A stretch of DNA of 64,000 bases from Calothrix sp. NIES-4101 (GCA_004296455.1 AP018280.1:2852001-2916000); one strand, 5' to 3'. Counted from the first letter of the stretch, positions 36,786 through 47,435 are shown. Numbers and translations: made by a program. The notes: a model not told the origin generated them from the sequence alone.

Positions 36786-39700
36786 ATGAATCAGGCTGCA
36801 AACTCACTCGGAAAGTTGTTTACATGTGGTTTTTTAGTATTTGCCGCACCAACATTTCCAGTTACAGCACAAATTACTCCCGATAATACCCTGGGTACAG
36901 AATCATCCCGTTTAGATACGAATGTTTTAATTAACAATGTCTTAGGCGACAAGATTAATGGTGGAGCGGTTCGAGAAAGCAATCTTTTTCACAGTTTCAG
37001 TGAATTTAATATTAATGATGGACAAAGGGTATATTTTAGCAATCCATCTGGAGTCATAAATATATTGACGCGGGTGACTGGTGGGAATGCGTCGAATATT
37101 TTGGGGACATTGGGTGTTGATGGCAATGCGAATTTATTTTTAATGAATCCGAATGGAATATTGTTTGGGCAGAATGCCAGTTTGGATGTACGTGGTAGTT
37201 TTGTCGGGACTACTGCCAATGGTTTGCAGTTTGGAAATCAAGGGGTTTTTAGTGCGACAAATCCCCAAGCACCAGCTTTGTTGACAGTGAATCCGAGTGC
37301 GTTGTTGTTTTCTCAAGTACAGTCGAGTGCGGGAATTACAAATCAATCACAAGCTCCCGCAGGTGTGAATCCAAATGGTGATAATACTACTGGGTTGCGA
37401 GTACCCGATGGCAAAAGCTTGCTGCTGGTAGGTGGAAATGTCAATTTAGACGGTGGTAGTTTGAGAGCCTATGATGGCAGAATTGAGTTAACAGGTTTGA
37501 CTACACCGGGAAATATTGGATTGAATGTTGCAGGAGATATTTTTAGTTTAAATATTCCCAATGATGTCGCCTTTGCAGACGTATCTTTAGATAATAATTC
37601 TGTAATTAGTATCTTTGGCAATAAAGGTGGAGATATTGCAATTAATGCTCGTAACATCAATATCAATGATTCAGCTTTATTTGCGGGAATCAGCAAAGGA
37701 AGGGGAACCCCGACAACTCAAGCAGGAGATGTAAATCTCAGCGCTACTGGCTCAATCTCCATTTCTCAAGATAGCTTTATTGATAACTCCGTTTCTGGAA
37801 ATGGTAACGCAGGTAATATATTTGTGCGAGCCAAAGATACTGTCACGGTTAACAGTGGTGGTATTTTCAGTAATGTAGAAGCTGTTGGCATTGGGAATGC
37901 TGGTAACATCGATATCCAGTCTGGTTCTCTGAGTCTAAATAACCGTGCTGTCTTATCTACGGGTATTTTTGGACAGGGAAATGCTGGTAATATTTCGCTG
38001 CAAACCTCAGATGGAATTCAACTTTCTAATGCTTTCATTTTTAGTAATATTGCCTCAGGGAGTCTAGGTAATGGTGGGCAAATAAATATTAATGCGGGTT
38101 CTCTTTCTCTAACTGATAGTTCGCAAATTCAATCTGCAATTGAAGGTACTGATGGGAATTTAGCAGGAGGACAGGGAAATGCAGGTGACATTAACATTAA
38201 TGTCAAAGGTAATATTAGCTTCAGTCAACCGATACCAGGGAATGTAAATGGAATTATTACCCAAGTGGGTGTAGGGGCAATCGGTAATGCTGGCAACCTA
38301 ACTATTAATGCTGGTTCATTAGAAATTAAAGAGGGTTCGGAAATTCAAGGTAGCACCCGTGGTAAAGGAAATGCGGGAAATATCACGATTAATACCCGTG
38401 ATAGTGTGATTTTAGATGGCAGAGATGGGGAAGAAGGAACTTTTAGCCGCGTTATCAGCGCAGTTCAACCAGGTGCAGAAGGTAACGCAGGCAATATCAA
38501 TGTTACGACTGGCAACTTGAAAGTAACTAACGGCGCTATATTTACTAGTGGCACTCTCGGAAAAGGAGACGCTGGAAATATCACAGTTGATGTTAGTGAT
38601 ACTACTAACCTGGAAAATGATGGAAGAATCACTAGCAGTGTCTTTCAAACAGGTGTAGGTAAAGGTGGAGATATCCGCTTGAATACTGGAGTTCTCTCCA
38701 TTACTGGTGGTTCACAAATATCTACTAACGTTTTAGGGCAAGGTAATGCAGGTAATATCACCATTAATGCTAGAGATACAATTAAGTTAGATGATATGAT
38801 GAGGGGCAAACTGACTGGAATTGACAGCAGTTTGCTGGCTGATAGTGTTGGTAAAGGCGGAAACATAGAAATTACAACAGGTTCCCTATTTGCCACAAAC
38901 GGAGCATCATTATCTGCAAGTAGCGACGGGCAAGGGAATACAGGTAATATCACCATCAATGCCCGCGATATAGTTAGTTTTGATACTTCTGCCGGAAATA
39001 AATTTAGCAGCAACATCAGAAATGGAGTCGGTTCTAATGCCATTGGCAATGGGGGAGATATCCGCATCACAGCTAGGGAAATCTCCTTTAAAGCTAGTCA
39101 AATTAGTGCTGCCAGCTTTGGAAAAGGTAACGCAGGTAACATCATAATTGATGCCAGGGATAAAGTTAATTTTGATGGAGTCGGTGGTAGTTTTAATATT
39201 TCCAGTGGTGCAAGCACTATTGCTACTCAGGAGGGACGAGGTGGCGATATTTCAGTAAAAACGGGAACTCTTTCTTTAACTAATGGCGCTCAGATTGATG
39301 CCAGTACATCAGGAAAAGGTAATGGTGGTGATATTACCATTGATGCACGCGATCGCATAAATTTTGAAGGCATTGGTAGTAATCAAAATTTCAGTGGTGT
39401 TTTTTCTATTGTTAATGCAAATAGTGTAGGTAATGCCGGCAATATTAAACTCACAACTAATTCCCTCTCTTTAAGTAACAGTGGACGAGTGAGTGCTTCA
39501 ACTGTTGGCAAGGGAAATGGGGGAGATATTACGATCAATGCTGGTGATATTACAGCTAGCGGTCTTGCAGATGGTCTTTATCCGAGTGGTATCTTCAGTA
39601 CAGTTGAGGCAACTGGTGTAGGAAAAGGAGGTAATATTAATGTTAATGCTGATTCCCTGGCACTAAGCGATCGCGCTCAAATTAGTGCTAGTACTTTTGG

Positions 39701-41306
39701 ACAAGGAGATGCAGGTCAAATATTCCTCAACATCAATAATGCACTGAATCTCAACGAAGGCTATATATTGAGCAGTGTTGGTTCTGGAGGTGTGGGAAAT
39801 GCTAGAGATATCGACATTAAAGCTCGTACCGTTTCCCTTAGCAATGGTTCGGAAATAGACTCAGTTTTATTGCGATCATCACAAGGAAAACCAGCAGCAA
39901 AAGGAAGAAGTGGTAATATTCGCATTGATGCAACTGATGCAGTGACCATTTCTGGCATAGGTAATAGAGGATTTTCTAGCGCTTTATTTACTATTACTGA
40001 CAAAGGAACATCGGGAGAAGCTGGAGATATTACCGTGAACACAGGTAATTTTACAGTTAGTGATGGGGCAATCGTTTCTGCTGCAACCTCCAACTCAGAT
40101 AACGGTGGCAACATTACAATTAATGCCAAAAACTTTACAGCAAATAATGGTGGACAATTAGCAACAAATACCCGTGGTAGTGGGAATGCTGGCAGCATCA
40201 AGCTGAATGTTACAGACAACATTACCATAACAGGCAGTGATCCCAATTTTCGCGATCGCGTTACCAAAGTAACTCAGAGATTACAGCAACCTGGAGAAAC
40301 AGACCAACTCAACGATGTAATTTTCAATCAAGGTGCTGAAAGTGGACTTTTTGCCAATACTGAAATTGGTTCCACAGGTAGAGGTGGTAGTATTTTCATT
40401 GATCCACCGCAAATTACCATCAGAGATGGAGCTAAAGTATCAGTAAATAGCGATGGTACGGGAGATGCTGGTAATATTTCCATTCTTGGTGGTACTCTAA
40501 GCTTGGATAATAGGGCGACAATCTCCGCCCAAACCGCCAGCAGTCAAGGTGGTAACATCAACTTGCAACTTGCTGATTTTGTACTACTGCGTCGTGGAAG
40601 TTTGATTTCAACTACCGCAGGTAATACACAGGCTGGGGGTGATGGTGGCAACATTACAATAAATACACCTTTCATAGTTGCCGTACCTGGCGAAAACAGT
40701 GACATATCCGCTAACGCCTTCACGGGGAAAGGTGGTCAAATTAACATTGCAACTCAGGGAATATTCGGTATCGAACCCAGTGCCCAAGCATCAGACGCAA
40801 CCAACGACATTACAGCGAGTTCTCAACTGGGTATTCAGGGAGAAATTGCCATTAACAACCCAGAAATTGACCCCACAAAAGGGATTATCGAACTACCAAA
40901 TGAAGTAGTAGACGCAACTAATCAACTGAGTCAACTTTGCCCCAGAGGTTATGACGCTTTTATCAAACCTTTAAGTAGTTTCACGATTACCGGACGTGAT
41001 GCTTTACCCCTAAGTCCCCTCGAACCCCTACAAGGTACAACAACTATTCCCCTAGCGACTTTGGATAATGAAGGAAACGCAGGGATGCAAGAAAGAACTA
41101 ATAATACTTTCCCCCTCTCCGCGTCTCCCCATCTCCCCATCTCCCCCTCTCCGCGTCTTCCCTCTCCTACTTCTCAAATTATTGAAGCGCAAGGATTGGT
41201 AAAAAATTCTCACGGTGAAATTTTTCTGGTTGCTCAAGCGCCACAAACTACACCTTCATCTCAGCCAAAGGTTTCTGCATGTCTTCAAAATTACTCCAAA
41301 ACCTAA
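36786..41306 (+). CDS. Filamentous-haemagglutinin-type exoprotein 2 (TpsA-like)
   Basis: The longest of the three paralogues at 1506 residues. The signal peptide and TPS domain (1-150) are almost the same as in genes 1 and 3, and it is closer to gene 3, sharing NGLQFGNQGVFSATNPQAP (about 145-165). The middle is a beta-helix of many degenerate turns, richer than the others in KGNAGNITINARD-type repeats. The C-terminus from DPTKGIIELP is near-identical to that of the paralogues and contains an in-frame C-rich insert encoded by about 41109-41165. High identity of both ends with divergent middles suggests gene conversion or domain swapping. Confidence 0.9.
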   Translation: MNQAANSLGKLFTCGFLVFAAPTFPVTAQITPDNTLGTESSRLDTNVLINNVLGDKINGGAVRESNLFHSFSEFNINDGQRVYFSNPSGVINILTRVTGGNASNILGTLGVDGNANLFLMNPNGILFGQNASLDVRGSFVGTTANGLQFGNQGVFSATNPQAPALLTVNPSALLFSQVQSSAGITNQSQAPAGVNPNGDNTTGLRVPDGKSLLLVGGNVNLDGGSLRAYDGRIELTGLTTPGNIGLNVAGDIFSLNIPNDVAFADVSLDNNSVISIFGNKGGDIAINARNININDSALFAGISKGRGTPTTQAGDVNLSATGSISISQDSFIDNSVSGNGNAGNIFVRAKDTVTVNSGGIFSNVEAVGIGNAGNIDIQSGSLSLNNRAVLSTGIFGQGNAGNISLQTSDGIQLSNAFIFSNIASGSLGNGGQININAGSLSLTDSSQIQSAIEGTDGNLAGGQGNAGDININVKGNISFSQPIPGNVNGIITQVGVGAIGNAGNLTINAGSLEIKEGSEIQGSTRGKGNAGNITINTRDSVILDGRDGEEGTFSRVISAVQPGAEGNAGNINVTTGNLKVTNGAIFTSGTLGKGDAGNITVDVSDTTNLENDGRITSSVFQTGVGKGGDIRLNTGVLSITGGSQISTNVLGQGNAGNITINARDTIKLDDMMRGKLTGIDSSLLADSVGKGGNIEITTGSLFATNGASLSASSDGQGNTGNITINARDIVSFDTSAGNKFSSNIRNGVGSNAIGNGGDIRITAREISFKASQISAASFGKGNAGNIIIDARDKVNFDGVGGSFNISSGASTIATQEGRGGDISVKTGTLSLTNGAQIDASTSGKGNGGDITIDARDRINFEGIGSNQNFSGVFSIVNANSVGNAGNIKLTTNSLSLSNSGRVSASTVGKGNGGDITINAGDITASGLADGLYPSGIFSTVEATGVGKGGNINVNADSLALSDRAQISASTFGQGDAGQIFLNINNALNLNEGYILSSVGSGGVGNARDIDIKARTVSLSNGSEIDSVLLRSSQGKPAAKGRSGNIRIDATDAVTISGIGNRGFSSALFTITDKGTSGEAGDITVNTGNFTVSDGAIVSAATSNSDNGGNITINAKNFTANNGGQLATNTRGSGNAGSIKLNVTDNITITGSDPNFRDRVTKVTQRLQQPGETDQLNDVIFNQGAESGLFANTEIGSTGRGGSIFIDPPQITIRDGAKVSVNSDGTGDAGNISILGGTLSLDNRATISAQTASSQGGNINLQLADFVLLRRGSLISTTAGNTQAGGDGGNITINTPFIVAVPGENSDISANAFTGKGGQINIATQGIFGIEPSAQASDATNDITASSQLGIQGEIAINNPEIDPTKGIIELPNEVVDATNQLSQLCPRGYDAFIKPLSSFTITGRDALPLSPLEPLQGTTTIPLATLDNEGNAGMQERTNNTFPLSASPHLPISPSPRLPSPTSQIIEAQGLVKNSHGEIFLVAQAPQTTPSSQPKVSACLQNYSKT

Positions 41307-41323
41307 AATCTGATATTAACCTC

Positions 41324-41421
41324 ATAATTGCTGTATTAGTTGATTATCAGCAGAAATACTGGTAAATGTAAGGTTAATAAGAAACATTCATAATCATTCA
41401 CAGAATAATCGGGACTGGGCG
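41324..41421 (+). promoter_or_regulatory. Conserved ~100-bp leader before haemagglutinin gene 3
   Basis: Third copy of the block, differing from the second by only a few bases over about 95 bp. Confidence 0.6.
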
Positions 41422-44400
41422 ATGAATCAGGTAGTAAACTCACTCGGAAAGTTGTTGACATGTGGCTTTTTAGTATTTGCCACACCAATATTTCCAGTTA
41501 CAGCACAAATTACTCCCGATAATACCCTGGGCACAGAATCATCCCGTTTAGATACGAATGTTTTAATTAACAATGTCTTAGGGGACAAAATTAATGGTGG
41601 AGCGGTTCGAGAAAGCAATCTTTTTCACAGTTTCAGTGAATTTAATATTAATGATGGGCAAAGAGTTTATTTTAGCAATCCATCGGGGGTAATAAATATA
41701 TTGACGCGGGTGACTGGTGGGAATGCGTCGAATATTTTGGGGACTTTGGGTGTTGATGGAAATGCAAATTTATTTTTAATGAATCCGAATGGAATCTTGT
41801 TTGGGCAGAATGCTCGGTTAGATGTGCAGGGTAGTTTTGTGGGGACGACTGCCAATGGCTTGCAGTTTGGAAATCAAGGGGTTTTTAGTGCGACAAATCC
41901 CCAAGCTCCAGGTTTGTTGACAGTGAATCCAAGTGCATTGTTTTTTAATCAGATTAACCAAAATGCAACGATTCAAAATAATTCCCAAGCACTCGCAGGA
42001 CAACATCCAATTGCTGGGAATGTGCTAGGTTTACAAGTTCCCGATGGTAAAAGTCTTTTGTTAGTTGGTGGAAACGTCAATATCGATGGGGGACAGTTAA
42101 ATGCTTTCGGTGGACAGATAGAATTGGGGGGATTAGCTGAACCTGGGAACATTAATCTCGTTGTTGATGGGGATAATTGGCAATTGAGATTCCCTGACAA
42201 TGTGACTCGTGCAGATGTGTTACTGACGAATCAAGCTGGTGTATATATGACTGGTGTTGGTGGTGGAAATTTACTTATCAATGCCAGGAATATTGATATT
42301 TTGAATCGAAGTATTTTATCTGGTGGTATATTCTTGGGAGCGGGAACCTCTGAAACTGTTGCGGGAGATATTAGGTTGAATGCAACTGGAAGGATAATAG
42401 TTACGGATGGGAGTCGAATTCGCAATTTAGTTCGTCAAAATTCCCAGGGTCAAGGAGGGAATATTACCATCAATGCAGGTTCCCTCCAACTGCGAGATGA
42501 TACTCAACTTATAGCCTCAACTTTTGGACAGGGAAATGCGGGGAGTGTGAAAATCACTGCTACAGATGCTGTTTCCCTTGCAGGTAAAACATACATCTTC
42601 AGCACAGTGGAAGCAGGGGGTGTGGGTCAGGGTGGTAATATCGACATCGATGCAGCTAATTTATCCGTAACTGACGGCGCTCAACTACTAACTATTACCC
42701 GTGGTGCATCTGCAACCCAACCCCCAGGGAAAGGAGATGCGGGGAATGTGAATGTGAAGGTATCTGGAAAAGTCTATATTGCTGGTGTGAAAAATGGATT
42801 TTCAAGTGGAATTCGCAGTTTTGTAGATACAGGTACGGAAGGGATTGGGGGTAAAATCACCATTGATGCTGTCTACTTTCAACTGCGAGATGGTGCTCAA
42901 CTTGTAGCCTCAACTTTTGGAAAAGGAGATGGAGGGAGTGTGAAAATCACTGCCACAGATACTGTTTCCCTTACAGCGAATGCTGCTATCTTCAGTACGG
43001 TAGAAGCCGGGGGTGTGGGTCAGGGTGGTAATATCGACATTGGTGCAGCCAGTTTATCCGTAACTGATGGCGCTGGATTTTCTACCTCAACTTACGGACA
43101 AGGGGATGCGGGGAGTGTGAAAATTACTGCCACTGATGCTGTTTCCTTTACAGCGAATGCTGGTATCTTCAGTACGGTGGAAGCAGGGGGTGTGGGTCAG
43201 GGTGGTAATATCGACATCGATGCAGCTAATTTATCCGTAACTGACGGCGCTCAATTACTAACTATTACCCGTGGTGCATCTGCAACCCAACCCCCAGGGA
43301 AAGGAGATGCAGGGAATGTGAATGTAAAAGTATCTGGAAAAGTCGATATTGCTGGTGTGAAAAATGGATTTTCAAGTGGAATTCGCAGTGCTGTAGATAT
43401 AGGTACAGAAGGGAATGGTGGTAATATTACCATCGACACCAATTCATTCAAGGTGAGAGATGGTGGTTTATTAGATGCACGTACGGAGAATAATAATCAA
43501 GGTGGTGATATTACTGTCAATGCGAATGTGGTTGCAGCACTCAATGGTGGACAATTAATCACAACTACCTCCGGCAATGGAAGTGCGGGTAAAATTACAG
43601 TCAACGCCAAAGAAAGGGCAACTATCAGCGCAAACGACCCGAATTACAATGTTCGGTTAGCGAATTTCCCGAATAGCATCGCCAATATTGGTGCTAATAG
43701 TGGCTTTTTCGTTAGCTCCACAGGTTCCGGTATTACAGGTGATATCGAAATCAACTCCCCCCGAATCACCCTTGATAACCAAGGTAAACTCAACGCCGAA
43801 TCTGCATCTGGGAATGGTGGTAACATTAATATCAACAGTAGCCTACTCCTCCTCCGTCGCAATGCTCAAATCTCTACCAATGCAGGTACATCCCAACAGG
43901 GTGGAAATGGGGGTAACATTAATATAAATTCTCGATTCATCGTTGCCGTACCTGGCGAAAATAGCGACATCTCTGCTAATGCCTTCACCGGAAAAGGTGG
44001 TCAAATTAACATTACAACTCAGGGAATTTTCGGTATCGAACCCCGTACCCAAGCATCAGACGCAACCAACGATATTACAGCGAGTTCTCAACTGGGTATT
44101 CAGGGAGAAATTGCCATTAACAACCCAGAAATTGACCCCACAAAAGGGATTATCGAACTACCAAATGAAGTAGTAGATGCAACTAATCAACTGAGTCAAC
44201 TTTGCCCCAGAGGTTATGATGCTTTTATCAAACCTTTAAGTAGTTTTACGATTACCGGACGTGATGCTTTACCACTAAGTCCCCTCGAACCCCTACAAGG
44301 TACAGCAACTATTCCCCTAGCGACTTTGGATAATGAAGGAAATGCAGAGATGCAAGAAAGAACTAATAATACTCTCCCCATCTCCTCATCTCCCAATCTC

Positions 44401-44538
44401 CGCGTCTCCCCCTCACCTTCTTCTCAAATTATTGAAGCGCAAGGATTGGTAAAAAATTCTCGCGGTGAAATTTTTCTGGTTGCTCAAGCGCCACAAACTA
44501 CACCATCATCTCAGCCAACTATTTCTGCATGTCTGTAG
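41422..44538 (+). CDS. Filamentous-haemagglutinin-type exoprotein 3 (TpsA-like)
   Basis: The shortest paralogue at 1038 residues, with the same secretion signals and C-terminal block. Its middle has long, nearly exact repeats: about 190-residue units (570 bp at DNA level; TGTGGGTCAG at 42621 and 43191) containing AGGVGQGGNIDIDAANLSVT and PGKGDAGNVNVKVSGKV, with a partial third copy at about 43014. The C-terminus ends at ISACL and lacks the six residues found at the ends of the other two. The in-frame C-rich insert lies at about 44374-44412. Confidence 0.9.
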   Translation: MNQVVNSLGKLLTCGFLVFATPIFPVTAQITPDNTLGTESSRLDTNVLINNVLGDKINGGAVRESNLFHSFSEFNINDGQRVYFSNPSGVINILTRVTGGNASNILGTLGVDGNANLFLMNPNGILFGQNARLDVQGSFVGTTANGLQFGNQGVFSATNPQAPGLLTVNPSALFFNQINQNATIQNNSQALAGQHPIAGNVLGLQVPDGKSLLLVGGNVNIDGGQLNAFGGQIELGGLAEPGNINLVVDGDNWQLRFPDNVTRADVLLTNQAGVYMTGVGGGNLLINARNIDILNRSILSGGIFLGAGTSETVAGDIRLNATGRIIVTDGSRIRNLVRQNSQGQGGNITINAGSLQLRDDTQLIASTFGQGNAGSVKITATDAVSLAGKTYIFSTVEAGGVGQGGNIDIDAANLSVTDGAQLLTITRGASATQPPGKGDAGNVNVKVSGKVYIAGVKNGFSSGIRSFVDTGTEGIGGKITIDAVYFQLRDGAQLVASTFGKGDGGSVKITATDTVSLTANAAIFSTVEAGGVGQGGNIDIGAASLSVTDGAGFSTSTYGQGDAGSVKITATDAVSFTANAGIFSTVEAGGVGQGGNIDIDAANLSVTDGAQLLTITRGASATQPPGKGDAGNVNVKVSGKVDIAGVKNGFSSGIRSAVDIGTEGNGGNITIDTNSFKVRDGGLLDARTENNNQGGDITVNANVVAALNGGQLITTTSGNGSAGKITVNAKERATISANDPNYNVRLANFPNSIANIGANSGFFVSSTGSGITGDIEINSPRITLDNQGKLNAESASGNGGNININSSLLLLRRNAQISTNAGTSQQGGNGGNININSRFIVAVPGENSDISANAFTGKGGQINITTQGIFGIEPRTQASDATNDITASSQLGIQGEIAINNPEIDPTKGIIELPNEVVDATNQLSQLCPRGYDAFIKPLSSFTITGRDALPLSPLEPLQGTATIPLATLDNEGNAEMQERTNNTLPISSSPNLRVSPSPSSQIIEAQGLVKNSRGEIFLVAQAPQTTPSSQPTISACL

Positions 44539-44627
44539 ATGTCTTGCAGTAAGAGTCTCAACAGAATTTCGACTCAAATTATGCAACTAAAATCAGGCAA
44601 TTTTAAATCACAACATAGTATCTCAAT

Positions 44628-47435
44628 ATGAAAAAATCCCAAACCAAATTCAAAAAATACCACAAAATATTACTGCGTTTTTTCATGCCAATGGCGATCG
44701 CAGTTTCATTATCTATTACATCCCCAATTTTTGCCCAAATTATTGCTAATAATTCTCCGACTCCATCCATAGTTCAAAGCCAATCGGGAATATCCCTCGA
44801 TAAACAAGCACAAGCTTTATATCAACAGGGTGATTTCTCGGCAGCAGCAAAGCTGTTTCAACAAGCTGCACAAGCTCACAAATCCACAAATCCTATCCGC
44901 CAAGCCCTGAGTCTCAGTAATCTGTCACTCTGTTTTCAAGAATTGGGACAGTGGGATACCGCTAACAGTACAATTACTGAGGCGATCGCATTATTAACAG
45001 CAAATAAAAATTTAAATCCAGAACAATCATCCGCATTAGCAAAGGCTTTAGATATCCAAGGCTCGTTACAACTAGCACAAGGGAAAGCAGACATTGCCTT
45101 AAAAACGTGGGAACGTGTGGGCAAGATTTACAGCCAGTTGAATCAACCAAATCGCATACTGGCAAGTCAAATCAACCAAGCAAAAGCATTACAAAATTTG
45201 GGACTGCATCGCCGGGGTATTGAATTACTGGCTAAGGGTTTAAAGTTACCGCCATTGCTAACTACTGAGACAGAAAAACTCAAGTTATCATTATCTATGG
45301 TTGCAGCATCGCCCGAAAGTGCAACTGCATTCAGGACTTTGGGAGAATCGCTGCGGATAATTGGTAATTTACCCTCAGCAAAACTGCTATTAGAGCGTAG
45401 TCTGGCTATTGCCCAAGAGTTAAAGTTACCGGAAACCACTGCACTGGTACAAATTAGTTTAGGTAATACCGCTCGCGCTCAACTGAATTTTGAGAAGAAT
45501 TTTGGTAATCGCATCGGGGATGCAGAAAAAACAGCCGCAAATCTACAAACAGCAATCAATTTTTACCAACAAGCTGCCAAAAATGCCTCGGGAACTCCAA
45601 AAATTCAGGCACAACTAAATTTGCTCAGTTTGCTGGCAGAGAATAACCAACTGGATGCAGCCAAAAACCTCTTACCCCAAGTTCAGCAAGAAATTGAAGC
45701 CCTACCTTCAAACCAAGCTGCCATTGATGCCAGGGTAAATCTCGCTCAAACCATGATACAAATGCCAGGAACCCAGGCAAATGTACCCATCTCTGCCAAG
45801 GGTGAAAATATTGCCCAACCTGCCCCAATCTCAGAATTAGAAGCAGCAAAACTCTTGGCAACTGCAATTAAAGACGCGAAAAAACTCGGAAATCCGCGAA
45901 CAGAATCCTATGCATTGGGTACTTTAGGTAACATTGACGAACGCCAAGGAAGATGGGCAGATGCCCAAAAGCTGACAGAACAAGCACTACAACTTGCTCA
46001 ACAAATCAATGCCAGTGATATTTCATACATTTGGCAATGGCAATTAGGAAGAGTCACCAAAGCCCAAGGTAATAACGATCACGCCATTACATTTTACCAA
46101 GAAGCGATCGCCACAATCAAATCCCTACGTTCAGATTTAGCTGCTGCCAATCCTGACATCCAGTTTTCCTTCCGTAATGCAGTCGAACCTATCCATCGTG
46201 AACTTGTAGAATTACTTGTAGAGTCCAATCAGGAAAAAAATTGGAAAGTAGCAAGGAATGTCATCGAAGGTTTGCAGTTAGTGGAACTTGATAACTTCTT
46301 TCGGGAAGCTTGCTTAACCGCCAAACCGGAACAAATCGATCAAGTTGATGCCAAAGCTGCGGTAATTTACCCAATTATTTTACAAGACAAACTCGCGATC
46401 GTTGCCAGCTTACCGAAAGTAACCCAAGATTCGCCAACTCAAAAACTAAATAAACTCAATAAACAACAAAGCAAAAATGAAACCCCAGAAACAAGAGATT
46501 TCCGCTACTACAAAACAGATATTCGCAAAGAAGAAGTTGAACAGTTAGCCTCACGCCTACGGGAAAACCTGGGACAAGCAACCGCATTTGACGTGACTTT
46601 GCCTCAACTCCAAAAAATGTACGACTTGGTGATTCGTCCGGAAGCGGCAGATTTAGCTGCCACCAAAGTCGAAACACTAGTATTTGTTTTAGATGGGGTA
46701 CTGCGGAATATACCCATGTCTGCACTGCATGATGGCAAGCAATTCCTCGTAGAAAAATACAGCGTCGCCCTCACACCCGGCTTACAACTATTAACACCAC
46801 GTTCCCTGAAGCAAGGACGTTTAGGCGCTTTAGTCGGGGGAATTGATGCAGCCCGCCCAGGATTTACATCTTTACCCTATGTAGGCGAAGAAGTCAAAAA
46901 AATTCAATCTGAAGTTCCCAGTCAAATTTTATTCAACGAGAAATTTACCAACCCCCAATTTCAAAATCGCATCTCGACTGCCTCATCACCAATTGTACAT
47001 TTAGCAACCCACGGTCAATTTAGCTCCAATGCCGACGAAACCTTTATTATTACCTGGGACGGCAAAATCAAAGTCAACCAACTCAGCAGCTTACTGAAAA
47101 CAGTCGAGCTATCAGGGAATAACACCCTCGAACTCCTCGTACTCAGTGCCTGTGAAACCGCCGCAGGAGACGCACGTTCAGCATTAGGGCTGGCAGGGGT
47201 TGCCGTGCGTTCGGGTGCCCGCAGTACCGTTGCTACCCTATGGCGCGTCAACGATAAAGCCTCAGCAATACTCATGAGTCAATTTTACGACCAAATCGCC
47301 AAAGCGAATACAACAGGTGTCTCCAAAGCCGAAGCTCTGCGTCGTGCCCAAGTGGCAATTTTGAAAAATCCTGACTCTGACTACACATCACCCTACTATT
47401 GGGCTGCCTACGTACTATTGGGCAATTGGATTTAG
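44628..47435 (+). CDS. Exported TPR-CHAT protein
   Basis: A 935-residue protein with a signal peptide (about 1-36: MPMAIAVSLSITSPIFAQ), tetratricopeptide repeats (about 50-530) and a C-terminal CHAT domain (about 640-935). The dyad His795 (LATHGQF) and Cys842 (LSACETA) is intact. With the signal peptide, the protease would sit outside the cytoplasm, in the same compartment as the DUF928 proteins and haemagglutinins during export; processing of those is a plausible but unproven role. It starts 89 bp after exoprotein 3. Its last 21 bp overlap the end of the convergent oxidoreductase gene. Confidence 0.88.
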   Translation: MKKSQTKFKKYHKILLRFFMPMAIAVSLSITSPIFAQIIANNSPTPSIVQSQSGISLDKQAQALYQQGDFSAAAKLFQQAAQAHKSTNPIRQALSLSNLSLCFQELGQWDTANSTITEAIALLTANKNLNPEQSSALAKALDIQGSLQLAQGKADIALKTWERVGKIYSQLNQPNRILASQINQAKALQNLGLHRRGIELLAKGLKLPPLLTTETEKLKLSLSMVAASPESATAFRTLGESLRIIGNLPSAKLLLERSLAIAQELKLPETTALVQISLGNTARAQLNFEKNFGNRIGDAEKTAANLQTAINFYQQAAKNASGTPKIQAQLNLLSLLAENNQLDAAKNLLPQVQQEIEALPSNQAAIDARVNLAQTMIQMPGTQANVPISAKGENIAQPAPISELEAAKLLATAIKDAKKLGNPRTESYALGTLGNIDERQGRWADAQKLTEQALQLAQQINASDISYIWQWQLGRVTKAQGNNDHAITFYQEAIATIKSLRSDLAAANPDIQFSFRNAVEPIHRELVELLVESNQEKNWKVARNVIEGLQLVELDNFFREACLTAKPEQIDQVDAKAAVIYPIILQDKLAIVASLPKVTQDSPTQKLNKLNKQQSKNETPETRDFRYYKTDIRKEEVEQLASRLRENLGQATAFDVTLPQLQKMYDLVIRPEAADLAATKVETLVFVLDGVLRNIPMSALHDGKQFLVEKYSVALTPGLQLLTPRSLKQGRLGALVGGIDAARPGFTSLPYVGEEVKKIQSEVPSQILFNEKFTNPQFQNRISTASSPIVHLATHGQFSSNADETFIITWDGKIKVNQLSSLLKTVELSGNNTLELLVLSACETAAGDARSALGLAGVAVRSGARSTVATLWRVNDKASAILMSQFYDQIAKANTTGVSKAEALRRAQVAILKNPDSDYTSPYYWAAYVLLGNWI

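Noticed and set aside
33427-39070. Several long minus-strand frames inside the haemagglutinin genes
   Set aside because: Mirror frames created by repetitive Gly/Asn/Ser codons of the beta-helix repeats.
32447-44538. Regular repeats considered as a CRISPR array
   Set aside because: The repeats are coding, degenerate and without uniform spacers. No cas genes are present.
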